NCBI GenBank assembly: GCA_021399435.1 | Contig: JAJTUP010000201.1 | Location: forward strand, 1-23,280 | Source of the DNA: Diaporthe sp. PMI_573 | Lineage: Eukaryota > Ascomycota > Sordariomycetes > Diaporthales > Diaporthaceae | Length of the DNA stretch: 23,280 nucleotides | Direction of reading: 5' to 3' | In this document: one piece after another, positions 1 to 8,699 of the stretch | Position numbering within the stretch: the first letter of the stretch is position 1 | Layout of the letters: every line of letters begins with the position of its first letter | Notes under the pieces: model-generated | Told to the model about the DNA's origin: nothing | The model's database searches: none | The model's input: the letters and a program-made list of their open reading frames with translations, nothing else | Made by a program: the position numbers and the translations under genes

Positions 1-2
1 GT

Positions 3-3000
3 GTGCTGCAGTTCGCGTCGCACACGTTCGATGCTAGCGTCATGGAGATTCTATCTACCTTGTTAGTGGGCGGTTGCATCTGCATTCCCAGCGACCAGGA
101 ACGCCTCAACAACCTGGCTGGTGTGATTACCAAGTTGAACATCAACTGGACCCTGCTTACACCACCCGTGGCAAGTGTGCTAAAACCAGATAGCATTCCA
201 ACCCTTAAGGTACTCGTCACTGGCGGTGAAGCAATGTCGACAGATCACATCGCCAAGTGGGCAAACCACACTGCTCTCGTGAACGCCTACGGGCCCAGCG
301 AGACATGTGTCATTGCTGCGGCAAGCACCAAAGTTGACCATGACGGAAAAGTCCTAAACCGGGAACCTGCCACCATTGGGCGTGCCGTCGGGTGTCGTTG
401 CTGGATTGTCGATCCGCGTAACCATAACCGCCTCATGCCCATTGGCAGCATTGGTGAGCTCCTGATCGAAGGGCCCATCGTCGCGAGAGGCTACCTGGGA
501 AATGACACTAAGACAAGGGATGCATTCATCGAGCATCCACCATGGCGTACAGGTATGAACCTCGCTGGCGGCCGCGTAGACCGTATGTACAAGACTGGTG
601 ATCTAGTCGCGTACAACTCGGATGGCTCCCTCACCTATATCGCACGATTCGACACCCAGGTCAAGCTCAACGGACAGCGCATTGAAGTCGGCGAGATCGA
701 ACACCACGTCAAGGCCAACTTACCAGCCGACGTTCAGTCAGCTGTGGACCTTGTGGTTCCCCAGAGAAAGACATCGACCAAGGCCCTGGCGGTGTTCTTC
801 ACCGGCGGCGACAAGGCTGAGGATGCGTCACCCAGGGAGACGGATGCAATTCTCCTACCCGCGTCAAGTGCTTCCGCCACACTTTGCCAGTCGCTCAAGA
901 CGGCACTTCGGCGCGCTCTGCCGTCGCATATGGTGCCAACGCTTTACATCCCCGTGAATAAGATGCCGTGGACTTCGGCCGCCAAGCTGGACCGCCAAAG
1001 GCTCAAGGCCATTGCTCAGTCTATAACGCCTCAGCAGATGGCCCCCTACACGCTCGCCGGGGTCAGCACAAACAGAGCCGCTACCACGTCGATGCAACGC
1101 AGACTGCAGAAAGTCTGGGCCAAGGTCCTGGACATTGAGCCCGAAAACATAAGCAGAGATGACAGCTTTTTCAGGCTAGGCGGCGACTCAATTGGCGCCA
1201 TGAAGCTTGTCGCTGCCGCGAGGATGGAGGGCGTTATCCTCACCGCCAAAAACGTCTTTGAGAACCCCATCCTGTCGGATATGGCAACATCATGCAAACG
1301 CTCCAATGGGGCTTCCGTCACTGTCGTGGAGCGTTTATCGCTGCTACGAGACGTTGCGTCCCCCTCTCTGCTCCTCGGCGAGCTCGCAGAACGCTGTGGC
1401 ATCCAGAGGAGCCAAATCCAAGATGTGTACCCGTGTAGCTCGCTTCAAGAAGGGCTTGTGGCTGCGTCTATGCAGAATCCAGGCGCATATGTTGCCAGAA
1501 ACGTCTTTGAGCTGCCTTTTAGTGTCGACATCGACCGATTAAAGCTCGCGTGGCAAAAGACTGTTGACCAAGTCGACATCCTGAGATCGCGCATCGTCAA
1601 CAGCCAGTCCCTCGTGTCCTATCAGGCTGTCCTCGAGCCGCATGAAATCGAGTGGGAAAACTACAGTAGCCTGGGATCTGCCAATGACAATATCAGATCA
1701 GTTCCAGAACGGAATGGCAGCGTCCTAGCCAGGTACGCAATTGTCAACTCGGCTGATTCTGGCTCCCGCTACTTGGTGTGGACCGTCCACCATGCGCTAT
1801 ACGATGCTTGGAGTATGCCTTCTGTGCTAAATTTGGTTTCACAATTTTACCACGGGGACGGTTCTGAAAGACCCAGACTGGCCGTTCCATTTGCCAACTT
1901 TGCCAAGTACTTGGCCGACATCGATGCACAAGCCTCTGATGAGTTCTGGAAGGCCAGGTTCCAAGGCACTTCTCCTGCAACTCATTTCCCAACTATGTCC
2001 TCTACAACAGGTGCTCAATCATGCAGTGTATCACTAAAACACACTGTTCAGTACGACAAAGGCAATCTCGGTGTGGACGTAACTACCTCGACAGTCGTCC
2101 GTGCAGCTTGGGCGCTTGTCCTGGGCGCTCAAGCCGGCTCTGACGACGTCGTCTTCGGCGAGACTTTGTCTGGGCGTGACATTGATCTTGACCATGTTGA
2201 GGATGTAATTGGTCCAACCTTGACCACCGTGCCGTCGAGGATTCAGATCGATCGGGACTCTACTGTTGGCCAGTTCTTGAGGACCATTCATGATCAGGCA
2301 ACCGGTCTGATTCCTTACCAGCATGCTGGTATTCAACACATCAAGCGCCTAGGGGGCACTATGGCAGTTGCCTGCGAATTCAGGAACCTGCTGGTTATCC
2401 AGTCAGCCGGCGAAGCAACGAGCCAAGAGAACTTGTTGAAGCCAGTGGAGGACAAAGTCGAGCAGTCAAACTTCTTCACGTACCCACTGGTCGTCGAATG
2501 CTTTATTCAGGCCCATGATCTAGTCCTAGTAATTCATCATGACGAGGCGGTCGTGAACAACTGGCAGGTGAAGCGCATCGCTCATCACTTCGACGCTCTG
2601 GTAGAGCAGCTTACCCGTCTATCCCGAGAGCCGACCAGCAAGGTCTCCGACATTCGACTCTACGGCCAAGAAGATGTCGAGATGATCAAAGAGTGGAATC
2701 ACTGGACTTTCGAGCCTGTCCAGGAAAGCATCCCCGGCTTGTTCTGGCAATCAGCCACCACGCACCCGAATGCCACCGCCATTCGCGCTTGGGATGGTCA
2801 TCTCAGCTACGATGCCCTTGCACAGTACGCCGGACACCTCGCCAAGCTACTCGTACAGAAGGGAGTAGGAGCCGAGACGCTGGTTCCGTGCTGCATGGAC
2901 AGGTCTCTCTGGACCACGGTCTCGATGCTTGCCGTGATACTCGCCGGTGGTGCTATCGTTCCAACGGACCCTTCGCAACCCCCCGGTCGCCACGCAGAAA

Positions 3001-3803
3001 TTATCCGCGACTGTGAGGCTCCTATTGCTCTCTGTTCGCCACAGTATCAAGACCGCTTCAATGGCCTTGTCGAATCGGTCGTCTTGGTCAATAGCGACTT
3101 GTTCGCTGCCGATCTGTTCCCTCAAGATATCAGACCGGAGGATCTGCCAATCGTTGCAAGTCGAGATGCTGCATTCGTCATCTACACCTCTGGCAGTAGC
3201 GGAAAGCCAAAGGGCATCGTGATTGACCATGGATCGTTTTGTGCGAGTTCCAAGGCTTTCATGCACCACATGAAGCTTACTTCGGCGTCTAGTGTCTTCC
3301 ACTTTACTTCTTATGCGTTCGACATTGCAATGGCAGAGACGTTTGGGGCCCTCACAAGCGGTGCCTGTCTCTGCGTTCCCAGTGAGGATATGAGGATGAC
3401 AGATCTACCAGGGGCCATGAATACCCTTGGGGCCACTTGGGCCTTCTTGACACCCTCGGTTGCTAACATCCAGGATCCCTCCAAGTTCAAAACACTGCAG
3501 ACACTTGTCTGCGGAGGCGAGGCCCTGGCATCCGAGACGATTAGCACTTGGGCAGACAAGGTCGAGCTGATGAACGGCTACGGGCCAGCCGAGTGTACCT
3601 TTTTTGCCATTGCCAACACCGAGGTCTCATCCACCAAAGAATTCACGAATATCGGCCGTGCCATGAGCGGCTGTCACTCGTGGGTCGTCGACCCCAGAGA
3701 TCACAATTGCCTCATGCCCGTGGGCTGTACAGGTGAATTGCTCATCAGCGGCCTCGTCGTGGCGCGAGGTTACTTGAAAGACGGTGCAAAAACAGCTTTG
3801 TGA
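3..3803 (+). CDS. Non-ribosomal peptide synthetase, partial (A-T-C-A), truncated at both ends
   Basis: This open frame of 1266 codons has no interruption and starts inside an adenylation domain, so the gene begins before the window. Module order is A1 (residues 1 to about 340), T (about 362-430), C (about 455-880), then a partial A2 (about 895-1266). A1 shows FDAS (A4), AYGPSE (A5), YKTGDL (A7), a QVKLNGQRIEVGEIE stretch (A8) and AKLDRQRL (A10). The carrier domain has LGGDSIGA, with the phosphopantetheine serine near residue 396. The C domain has HHALYDAWS near residue 596, where the usual glycine after Asp is Ala. A2 has YTSGSSGKPKG near 1061, then FDIAMAE, GYGPAE and ARGYL. It then ends at a TGA before A7-A10, next to a copia remnant. 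By alignment to GrsA the visible A1 pocket reads roughly D-A-M-L-V-G-A-V-I and A2 D-I-A-L-V-G-G-F-F; substrates are not assigned. The protein would act in peptide assembly, but this copy is probably non-functional beyond A1-T-C. Confidence 0.93.
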   Translation: MLQFASHTFDASVMEILSTLLVGGCICIPSDQERLNNLAGVITKLNINWTLLTPPVASVLKPDSIPTLKVLVTGGEAMSTDHIAKWANHTALVNAYGPSETCVIAAASTKVDHDGKVLNREPATIGRAVGCRCWIVDPRNHNRLMPIGSIGELLIEGPIVARGYLGNDTKTRDAFIEHPPWRTGMNLAGGRVDRMYKTGDLVAYNSDGSLTYIARFDTQVKLNGQRIEVGEIEHHVKANLPADVQSAVDLVVPQRKTSTKALAVFFTGGDKAEDASPRETDAILLPASSASATLCQSLKTALRRALPSHMVPTLYIPVNKMPWTSAAKLDRQRLKAIAQSITPQQMAPYTLAGVSTNRAATTSMQRRLQKVWAKVLDIEPENISRDDSFFRLGGDSIGAMKLVAAARMEGVILTAKNVFENPILSDMATSCKRSNGASVTVVERLSLLRDVASPSLLLGELAERCGIQRSQIQDVYPCSSLQEGLVAASMQNPGAYVARNVFELPFSVDIDRLKLAWQKTVDQVDILRSRIVNSQSLVSYQAVLEPHEIEWENYSSLGSANDNIRSVPERNGSVLARYAIVNSADSGSRYLVWTVHHALYDAWSMPSVLNLVSQFYHGDGSERPRLAVPFANFAKYLADIDAQASDEFWKARFQGTSPATHFPTMSSTTGAQSCSVSLKHTVQYDKGNLGVDVTTSTVVRAAWALVLGAQAGSDDVVFGETLSGRDIDLDHVEDVIGPTLTTVPSRIQIDRDSTVGQFLRTIHDQATGLIPYQHAGIQHIKRLGGTMAVACEFRNLLVIQSAGEATSQENLLKPVEDKVEQSNFFTYPLVVECFIQAHDLVLVIHHDEAVVNNWQVKRIAHHFDALVEQLTRLSREPTSKVSDIRLYGQEDVEMIKEWNHWTFEPVQESIPGLFWQSATTHPNATAIRAWDGHLSYDALAQYAGHLAKLLVQKGVGAETLVPCCMDRSLWTTVSMLAVILAGGAIVPTDPSQPPGRHAEIIRDCEAPIALCSPQYQDRFNGLVESVVLVNSDLFAADLFPQDIRPEDLPIVASRDAAFVIYTSGSSGKPKGIVIDHGSFCASSKAFMHHMKLTSASSVFHFTSYAFDIAMAETFGALTSGACLCVPSEDMRMTDLPGAMNTLGATWAFLTPSVANIQDPSKFKTLQTLVCGGEALASETISTWADKVELMNGYGPAECTFFAIANTEVSSTKEFTNIGRAMSGCHSWVVDPRDHNCLMPVGCTGELLISGLVVARGYLKDGAKTAL

Positions 3804-4316
3804 TCGAGATCGTACTCGCTGTGTCAAGTATCACCGAGTGTCGAAGAGGGTATTCTTTTGCGTTTATGGCAAAAGCTCCCCTAGCCTCTATACTAGCAAC
3901 ACAATACCCCGGGAGTCAATTTTCGACTTCCTCGGCGGCTTCTTCTTTTGTCGGACAAGGGGTTTTGGACTTGGATTTCAATCTGGGACCCTTGAGGGCT
4001 CGGACCTGTGCTTGAAGATCAGCATTGTTTTCAAGAGCTTCTTCGACACGTCTTTTCACGTGTTCCCTAGTTTTAAAACCAGGGTAGGCTTTTTCCGGAA
4101 AGACATAAAAGCATTGTGCAAGGGCGTGAGGCATCTCGCAGGCGGGGCAGCCTTCAGCATTTTCTTGCTGGGCGCGCTTTCTTCCACCGCGGCCTCCTCG
4201 TGAACCAGTCGCACCTCTCCGTGGCGGGTTATGATCCTCTGCAGTGTGGGCGTCCCCAATCTCACTGCCATGAACCTCAACTTCTTTTGAGCGAAATTCC
4301 TCATGTCACAACTTGA
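3797..4316 (-). pseudogene. Ty1/copia-type Gag C-terminus to protease N-terminus remnant
   Basis: Read on the minus strand, one frame carries a Gly/Arg-rich stretch (GSRGGRGGRKR). This is followed by a zinc knuckle of form CX2CX3HX4C (CPACEMPHALAQC, bases 4111-4149) and then an FYVFPEKA segment typical of fungal copia Gag. The same frame runs on to HSVILDTASTIS near 3803-3835, which fits the start of a retroviral-type aspartic protease with its D-T/S-x active site. One in-frame stop (3916-3918) separates the two, so the gene is dead. No integrase, RT or LTR was found next to it. Its protease end meets the broken NRPS frame at about 3790-3805, so this insertion, or the deletion that trimmed it, probably ended the NRPS gene. 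The family call rests on motif order and is fairly secure; the exact borders are not. Confidence 0.7.
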
Positions 4317-4499
4317 TGAATTTCAGGAAGACCCGAGGTGGTTCTATCCTTACGATCAAATGCAGCGCAGGGTGTTACATGACTTTGGGAAATTGCACAT
4401 TTGTTGCATTTCGGGTATTAAGTAATCTGTCCATCAGCTGCTCTTCAGTCACCCGGCTGATCACCTATATCTTAAGGCGCCTCTCACATCCTGCACATA

Positions 4500-4740
4500 T
4501 CAATTAGGATGTGGCTGACATTGTGTGATGCCCATTCCCTTCCGCAGTGGGTCAATCCAGATCGCTCTCTGCTCTGTCGAGAAGGACTTGTTGCACGGAC
4601 TGGCTTCAGTACAGTCGCTAACCGTACTCGCATCATCCTCATGGGCATGCCAGTTGCGACGCTTACATGGTCTCCCGCGGCACTCCCAATCATCGTATAT
4701 GTCCTCTTCGATGTCTGAACCCCCTCTCTTCCAGCGTTCC
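4500..4740 (-). other. Acidic minus-strand open frame interrupted by the hAT end, unidentified
   Basis: A minus-strand frame is open from inside the hAT inverted repeat down to a TGA at 4500-4502, about 75 codons. It has a protein-like composition: an acidic start (SDIEEDIYDDWEC), several Cys, and KGMGITQCQPHPN near the end. No start codon is visible before the hAT border. If it is coding, it is the 3' end of a gene or an older transposon cut by the hAT insertion. It could also be chance. The rest of 4317-4731 holds nothing recognisable. Confidence 0.25.
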
Positions 4741-4752
4741 TAATAAGTCAAG
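4732..4752 (+). repeat. Left terminal inverted repeat of the hAT element
   Basis: The repeat starts CAGCGTTCCTAATAAGTCAA. It matches the inverted right end (15892-15912) at 19 of 21 positions, with two T/C differences. The CAGNG start is diagnostic of hAT elements. Confidence 0.9.
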
Positions 4753-4866
4753 TCTAGCAAGTCAAGTTGGCAAGTCAAATCAAGTCTTGCAAATCAAATC
4801 GTCGGGCTCACAACCCAAATCAAGTCAAGTTCTCCTCACTCAGACTTGCCAGACTTGCAAGTCATA
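4745..4866 (+). repeat. Left subterminal CAAGTC repeat cluster of the hAT element
   Basis: CAAGTC, AAGTCAAG and the complement GACTTG recur many times, irregularly spaced, in about 120 bp. Similar copies lie at the right end (about 15793-15903). In hAT elements such subterminal motifs are transposase binding sites; that role is inferred here. Confidence 0.7.
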
Positions 4867-4883
4867 TATGGCATCTGGTTTTT

Positions 4884-4896
4884 CCTCTATATAGGG
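4884..4896 (+). promoter_or_regulatory. Candidate TATA element for the hAT transposase
   Basis: CTCTATATAGGG lies about 200 bp upstream of the transposase ATG at 5097, in the expected place for a promoter inside the hAT left end. The evidence is sequence resemblance only. Confidence 0.3.
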
Positions 4897-5096
4897 TCAA
4901 TTGGCCCCGGAAAGTGGCCAAATATGGTTCTGGTGATAATTTTCTTGGTGTTGTCTCCCGTCTCCAAACTATTGCTTAGTCAGCACAAAACATCTGGTCG
5001 CGCCGTCGCGGTGACGCGGTGCTCAACAAATTTCACCAAGACTTTGTCACAAGTCATCAATTCCTCCACCAATTCTTGAGCTTTCGTACCGAAACA

Positions 5097-5653
5097 ATGG
5101 ATACGCCTTCCTCAACTGCCCTTTCAGATGCCGACGATTTTTCCAACGGATTGACCGCTGGAAACGACGCGTTCTCCTTTACCTACCAGACTGCCAGTAT
5201 TCGAGCCGACGATATCAGGGGCGCGAAGGATGTGGATGAACTCCCCAAGATCAAGCTGAAAAGCGACGGCAGGGTTAATACCTATATTCTTGAGGCATGG
5301 CTACACAAGAAAAGGAAGCGCAATTCGTGGATACAGCCCCATGTCAACTGTCTCGTTCGATTGAACCCCGACGACACGCACGAAGACGTCTTTCTTTGCA
5401 AGCACTGCGAATCGATCGGAATAACGAAGCTATTCGATGGGGAGGCAACTACGTCAGCAGGCAGGCATCTCAAGAAACAGCACCGTATATTTCCAGATGG
5501 GGAGCTTCAAGACCAAGATGGGGACGAGCCCCTTGCAAAGAGACAAGCAATAATCGACTTTGCGACGACGTCGAGCTCCGACAAGTCCTCCCAACGCCTC
5601 GTGGTTCGTACGGCAGCTGAAGAATTCAAGAATCTCTTGATGGGTTGGATTAT
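5097..5653 (+). pseudogene. hAT transposase, N-terminal part with BED zinc finger (interrupted)
   Basis: The ATG at 5097 (context ACAATGG) is preferred over earlier non-ATG codons in the same frame. The protein starts MDTPSSTALSDADDF, a low-complexity head. About 60-130 residues in comes a BED-type zinc finger: a tryptophan region (NSWIQPHVNC), a CKHC pair, then HLKKQH supplying the two histidines. The frame runs to LLMGWII, where the LTR element interrupts it in the middle of the ATTAT target duplication. The coding sense resumes at 13857. BED fingers bind DNA in hAT transposases. Since the rest of the gene is also frameshifted, no functional transposase is expected from this copy. Confidence 0.85.
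5649..5653 (+). repeat. Target site duplication ATTAT, left copy (LTR retrotransposon)
   Basis: ATTAT directly precedes the 5' LTR (TGATGCACC...) and is repeated exactly at 13857-13861 after the 3' LTR (...CCCATCA). A 5-bp duplication is normal for Ty3/gypsy integrases. Confidence 0.95.
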
Positions 5654-5835
5654 TGATGCACCCCACGGTGCATCACTGGTGAATTTCCCGTGAATTCACC
5701 GTGAATCCATTCGTTCACGGTGAATTCACGGTGTATTCACTGTTAATTCACCGTGTATTTATATAGTTAGGGAATCCTCCGTGAATTCTCTGTGAATTCA
5801 GGAGGGCATCGTTTTACAATATTATTTTCCCATCA
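5654..5835 (+). repeat. 5' LTR (182 bp), composed largely of hairpins
   Basis: The LTR begins TG and ends CA. It contains three inverted repeats: TGATGCACC/GGTGCATCA at the very start (5654-5662 and 5667-5675, 4-nt loop); a perfect 18-bp pair CCGTGAATTCACCGTGAA (5688-5705) with its complement at 5714-5731; and a bulged pair CCTCC-G-TGAATTC with GAATTCA-GGAGG (5776-5805). It matches 13674-13856 except for one T. The length is very short for a gypsy LTR. Confidence 0.96.
5755..5765 (+). promoter_or_regulatory. Candidate TATA element in the 5' LTR
   Basis: TATTTATATAG lies between the 18-bp inverted repeat and the last LTR hairpin, about 70 bp before the LTR end. It is the only TATA-like string in the LTR and so the likely core promoter of the element. 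The assignment is inferred. Confidence 0.4.
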
Positions 5836-5837
5836 AA

Positions 5838-5854
5838 TGGTAGCTACAATTAGC
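5838..5854 (+). other. Candidate primer binding site
   Basis: TGGTAGCTACAATTAGC starts two bases after the 5' LTR. A TGG start complements the CCA end of a tRNA, and the position is standard for minus-strand priming. The matching tRNA was not identified. The rest of the leader up to 6020 shows no gene. Confidence 0.55.
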
Positions 5855-6020
5855 ACGCCCCCGTTGCGTGATCGCCTTGTTAAAAGGATCGGGTAGACAA
5901 ACCGTCGCCATCGCTGTGTATTAATTATACGGATCGGGCTGCAGCACTCCTGTCAGCCATCGGGTCAAAGAATACCTTTGACCAACACTCTACGTGGTCG
6001 CCAACGATTCACTGTGAATC

Positions 6021-6038
6021 CACCGTGAATCCACGGTG
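6021..6038 (+). promoter_or_regulatory. Hairpin immediately upstream of the gag start codon
   Basis: CACCGTG (6021-6027), AATC loop, CACGGTG (6032-6038) form a perfect 7-bp stem ending three bases before the gag ATG at 6042. It belongs to a run of GTGAATCC/GTGAAT repeats (6008-6040) related to the LTR palindromes. It could affect translation start or packaging; the role is unknown. Confidence 0.6.
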
Positions 6039-6041
6039 AAT

Positions 6042-8699
6042 ATGCCGCGGGAATCCTATAAACTCGACTCCCGCTTTGGACCTACATTCCCCCAGCCACC
6101 CGCCGACTTCCAACCAGTCAAGGAGCAGCCGCGACTATTTCGCCTTCGAGCAGCAATAGCTAAACAACCAGATATCTTCTTGTCCTCTGTTACTCTAGAG
6201 GACCAAGATCTACTAGAAGTAGCTGCTAACTTTGCCGCTTGGCAATCGCTATACGACCGGTACTCCCAGGTCTACAACCCGTTAAAGTCAGCAGACAAAC
6301 AATTTGACTCCGCCAGAAAGTGGGTGGAAGCAAAAGGAGGAACACAAGTCCCACGGAGCTGGCTATCAAGCAGCCAACCCACGAAAATATTCACCGACAA
6401 CTACCAAAATTGGCGTCTCCACAACAAACCTCTTGTCAATGCTCACCAGATACACTACCGGCTACGCCAGCTAGTGACCACCGTTGACCCAGCCGACAGA
6501 CAGGTAATACTCGACGAACTGAATCCCCCTTGGTCAGCAACCCGACACACCGAGTTTCTCCAAGAGATTAGTCGTTGCGGCACCGCCCAGGATCGAGAAG
6601 TCGTGGTAAAGCGTTACTTTGACGTCGAACGTATCAACTTCGCGCCACCAACCTACAGTACTCTCGACCCAGCGGATACGACCTCACAACAATTAACAAC
6701 AACAACCCAAGTCTCTGAGGAACCGGAAATGGGGGGGACCTCTCAAAACCCCCAAAACCCATCGGGTTCGCCTTCAAACACCGAGGGACGTTCAGGGTCG
6801 CATTCAGTATCTCCCGAAGGAATCCGAGACGACACCGAAAGTATCGGTACCCAGGTACCCCGGACGGCCACGCCCCAATTCCCGAGCCAAGGAATGGACC
6901 CCCCAGCCCCGGGGTCAGTCGAAGAGTATCTCCAATCGGACGAGATAACCATCCTCCTAGGAAGTTTGATAAACCCTGATCAGCGTGCCGCAACAAGAAT
7001 ACTGCTCTCTAAGGCCTTCCGAGCCGGGCAATCACGGACATCTCCCCCTGCCCAAGCTTCCGGGGTGTTTACACCAGCACATCCCGGCAGGACGGACGCG
7101 GCACCTCCAAGGCAGCCGCCACGGCCCTTTAACCAGGGGCCCGGCCGAACTATTCGGCCCGTGCCCACGAGAGCCCAGCCGGAACCACCCAATCCGCCGG
7201 CTGCTTCAGGAGCAAACCCGGGAGCACCACCGCGAGAAAGGAGCAGTCAACGCCATGATGAAGACGACGACCCCCATGTCTACTACACCCACCAACCGTC
7301 AGAGGACGGCTGGCCAGGTTCACGCAGCCAAGGGCCCGGAGATCCACCGGACGACCCGTACTACGACGAGCTCTCCTACTTCCGAGCCGATAAGGAATTC
7401 AAGGATACCAACATAGGGCGATTCGAGCCTTATGAAAACTGGAGTAATTTCCCCGAACTCTTGCAAGTATCGAAGGTAGATGGGAAAGTGATTGTATGGA
7501 AAGACCCCCAGGGCTTTATTGATCGATGTGAGATATACATCCGCCAAGACAGCCATCGAGCTGCATGGCTCAGTTACAACCTGCCCTCCTGCCTGTCAGG
7601 AATAGCCCATCCGTGGTTCTGGACCACTCTCGACGGTTCAGAACGGGCTTCTCTTACCAGCCCTACGCCGGGAGTATGGGACCGTTGGAAGAAATACCTC
7701 CTGGAAAACTTCCAAATCCCGCGGGATACCGCGGAGACCATCCTTCACCAACAGCGTTACTCCCGCACAGACGCCTATGGCAACCGCAATGTGCAGGAGT
7801 ACACCCAGCGCGTCCGCCGATTTACCCTCCTCGCGGAGCAACCTCCATCCTTCGTGGCACGGAACATGTGGGACCAGATCGACAAGGCTCTGGTGATCCC
7901 ATATTTTGACCGACCGCCAGTAGGGTACGACTCCCGCAAATTCGAGACATCGCTCCGCGACAAACAAGAGACGTGGCATTTGTGGGAAAAGGACCGTATG
8001 AAATTCCGGCCGCTACCAGCGCAAATCCGTGGAGGCCCACTTCACCACGCACCCGCCGGCCGCAACCAACCGGCCCTACCCCCGATACACATCAACATTC
8101 CTAACCTCTACCCTAGACGACAAGAGGATACGCGGAATCGCCCTACTCAACCGAACCCGGGACCTGCAGATTTCGTTTCGGATGACACGTACCGGAACAT
8201 GACGCCGGAGCAACGGCGAAAGCTGATGGAAGCCCGACGAGCAGTGAGAGAGGGCTGGCAGCAGAGGGTCGGGCCAGCCCAGCAGCGACCCAAGCTGCTC
8301 ACCAATGCAGCGGACCAGGAACCCCAAAGGGACCGTCGCCCTCAGGACAGGGCCCCCGGGGCCCTCCGCCTGCGGCGAAGATTTGGTCAAAGGGACAACC
8401 AAGGCAACGTCAGCGGCCAGAAGATGGTCCTGGCCGTTCGCCTTGGCGCCTGGGTACTGGATCGACTAGATGCTGGTCTCTTGGTCGGCCAGGAATTCAT
8501 GGTGCCGCACCAAGTGGACGTGTTGAACAGCTCGGGCGAGATCGCGTTCGGATGTTTCGGCGGCGCCACGGTGGATGCCGCTATCTTTGCCAAGGTTCCT
8601 GAAAGGACTCATGTGGTAAGAGCAGCCGCAAACACTATAATTCCGCCGCGATCCCATCGCATCGTTCCCGTCTTTACCGGGAACTTGGAAAAACAGTAG
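6042..8699 (+). CDS. gag: Gag polyprotein (885 aa) with a retropepsin-like remnant at the C-terminus
   Basis: The ATG at 6042 is the first in the frame after the leader hairpin. Residues 1-210 are a helical, unassigned N-terminal domain. About 210-440 is disordered and Pro/Gly/Arg-rich. About 445-645 resembles a retrotransposon Gag capsid (IVWKDPQGFIDRCEIYIRQD, then VWDRWKKYLLENF and VQEYTQRVRRFTLLAEQ). About 645-800 is again basic and Pro-rich. From about 800 to the stop, GLLVGQEFMVPHQVDVLNS resembles the C-terminal half of a retropepsin. No CCHC knuckle and no D-S/T-G triad were found, so the nucleic-acid-binding and catalytic parts of this region may be deleted. The frame ends GNLEKQ-stop at 8697-8699, while the homologous reading clearly continues in the -1 frame from the A-run at 8689-8693. 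Confidence 0.85.
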   Translation: MPRESYKLDSRFGPTFPQPPADFQPVKEQPRLFRLRAAIAKQPDIFLSSVTLEDQDLLEVAANFAAWQSLYDRYSQVYNPLKSADKQFDSARKWVEAKGGTQVPRSWLSSSQPTKIFTDNYQNWRLHNKPLVNAHQIHYRLRQLVTTVDPADRQVILDELNPPWSATRHTEFLQEISRCGTAQDREVVVKRYFDVERINFAPPTYSTLDPADTTSQQLTTTTQVSEEPEMGGTSQNPQNPSGSPSNTEGRSGSHSVSPEGIRDDTESIGTQVPRTATPQFPSQGMDPPAPGSVEEYLQSDEITILLGSLINPDQRAATRILLSKAFRAGQSRTSPPAQASGVFTPAHPGRTDAAPPRQPPRPFNQGPGRTIRPVPTRAQPEPPNPPAASGANPGAPPRERSSQRHDEDDDPHVYYTHQPSEDGWPGSRSQGPGDPPDDPYYDELSYFRADKEFKDTNIGRFEPYENWSNFPELLQVSKVDGKVIVWKDPQGFIDRCEIYIRQDSHRAAWLSYNLPSCLSGIAHPWFWTTLDGSERASLTSPTPGVWDRWKKYLLENFQIPRDTAETILHQQRYSRTDAYGNRNVQEYTQRVRRFTLLAEQPPSFVARNMWDQIDKALVIPYFDRPPVGYDSRKFETSLRDKQETWHLWEKDRMKFRPLPAQIRGGPLHHAPAGRNQPALPPIHINIPNLYPRRQEDTRNRPTQPNPGPADFVSDDTYRNMTPEQRRKLMEARRAVREGWQQRVGPAQQRPKLLTNAADQEPQRDRRPQDRAPGALRLRRRFGQRDNQGNVSGQKMVLAVRLGAWVLDRLDAGLLVGQEFMVPHQVDVLNSSGEIAFGCFGGATVDAAIFAKVPERTHVVRAAANTIIPPRSHRIVPVFTGNLEKQ

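Noticed and set aside
622..957. Alternative-frame ORFs over the NRPS and over gag/pol
   Set aside because: They overlap clear protein domains in the main frame and have low-complexity, Arg/Pro/Ser-rich translations typical of shadow frames.
4745..4866. Repeated CAAGTC units resembling a short repeat array
   Set aside because: Spacing is irregular, units are 6-8 bp, and copies recur at the other transposon end; these are hAT subterminal repeats, not a CRISPR array.
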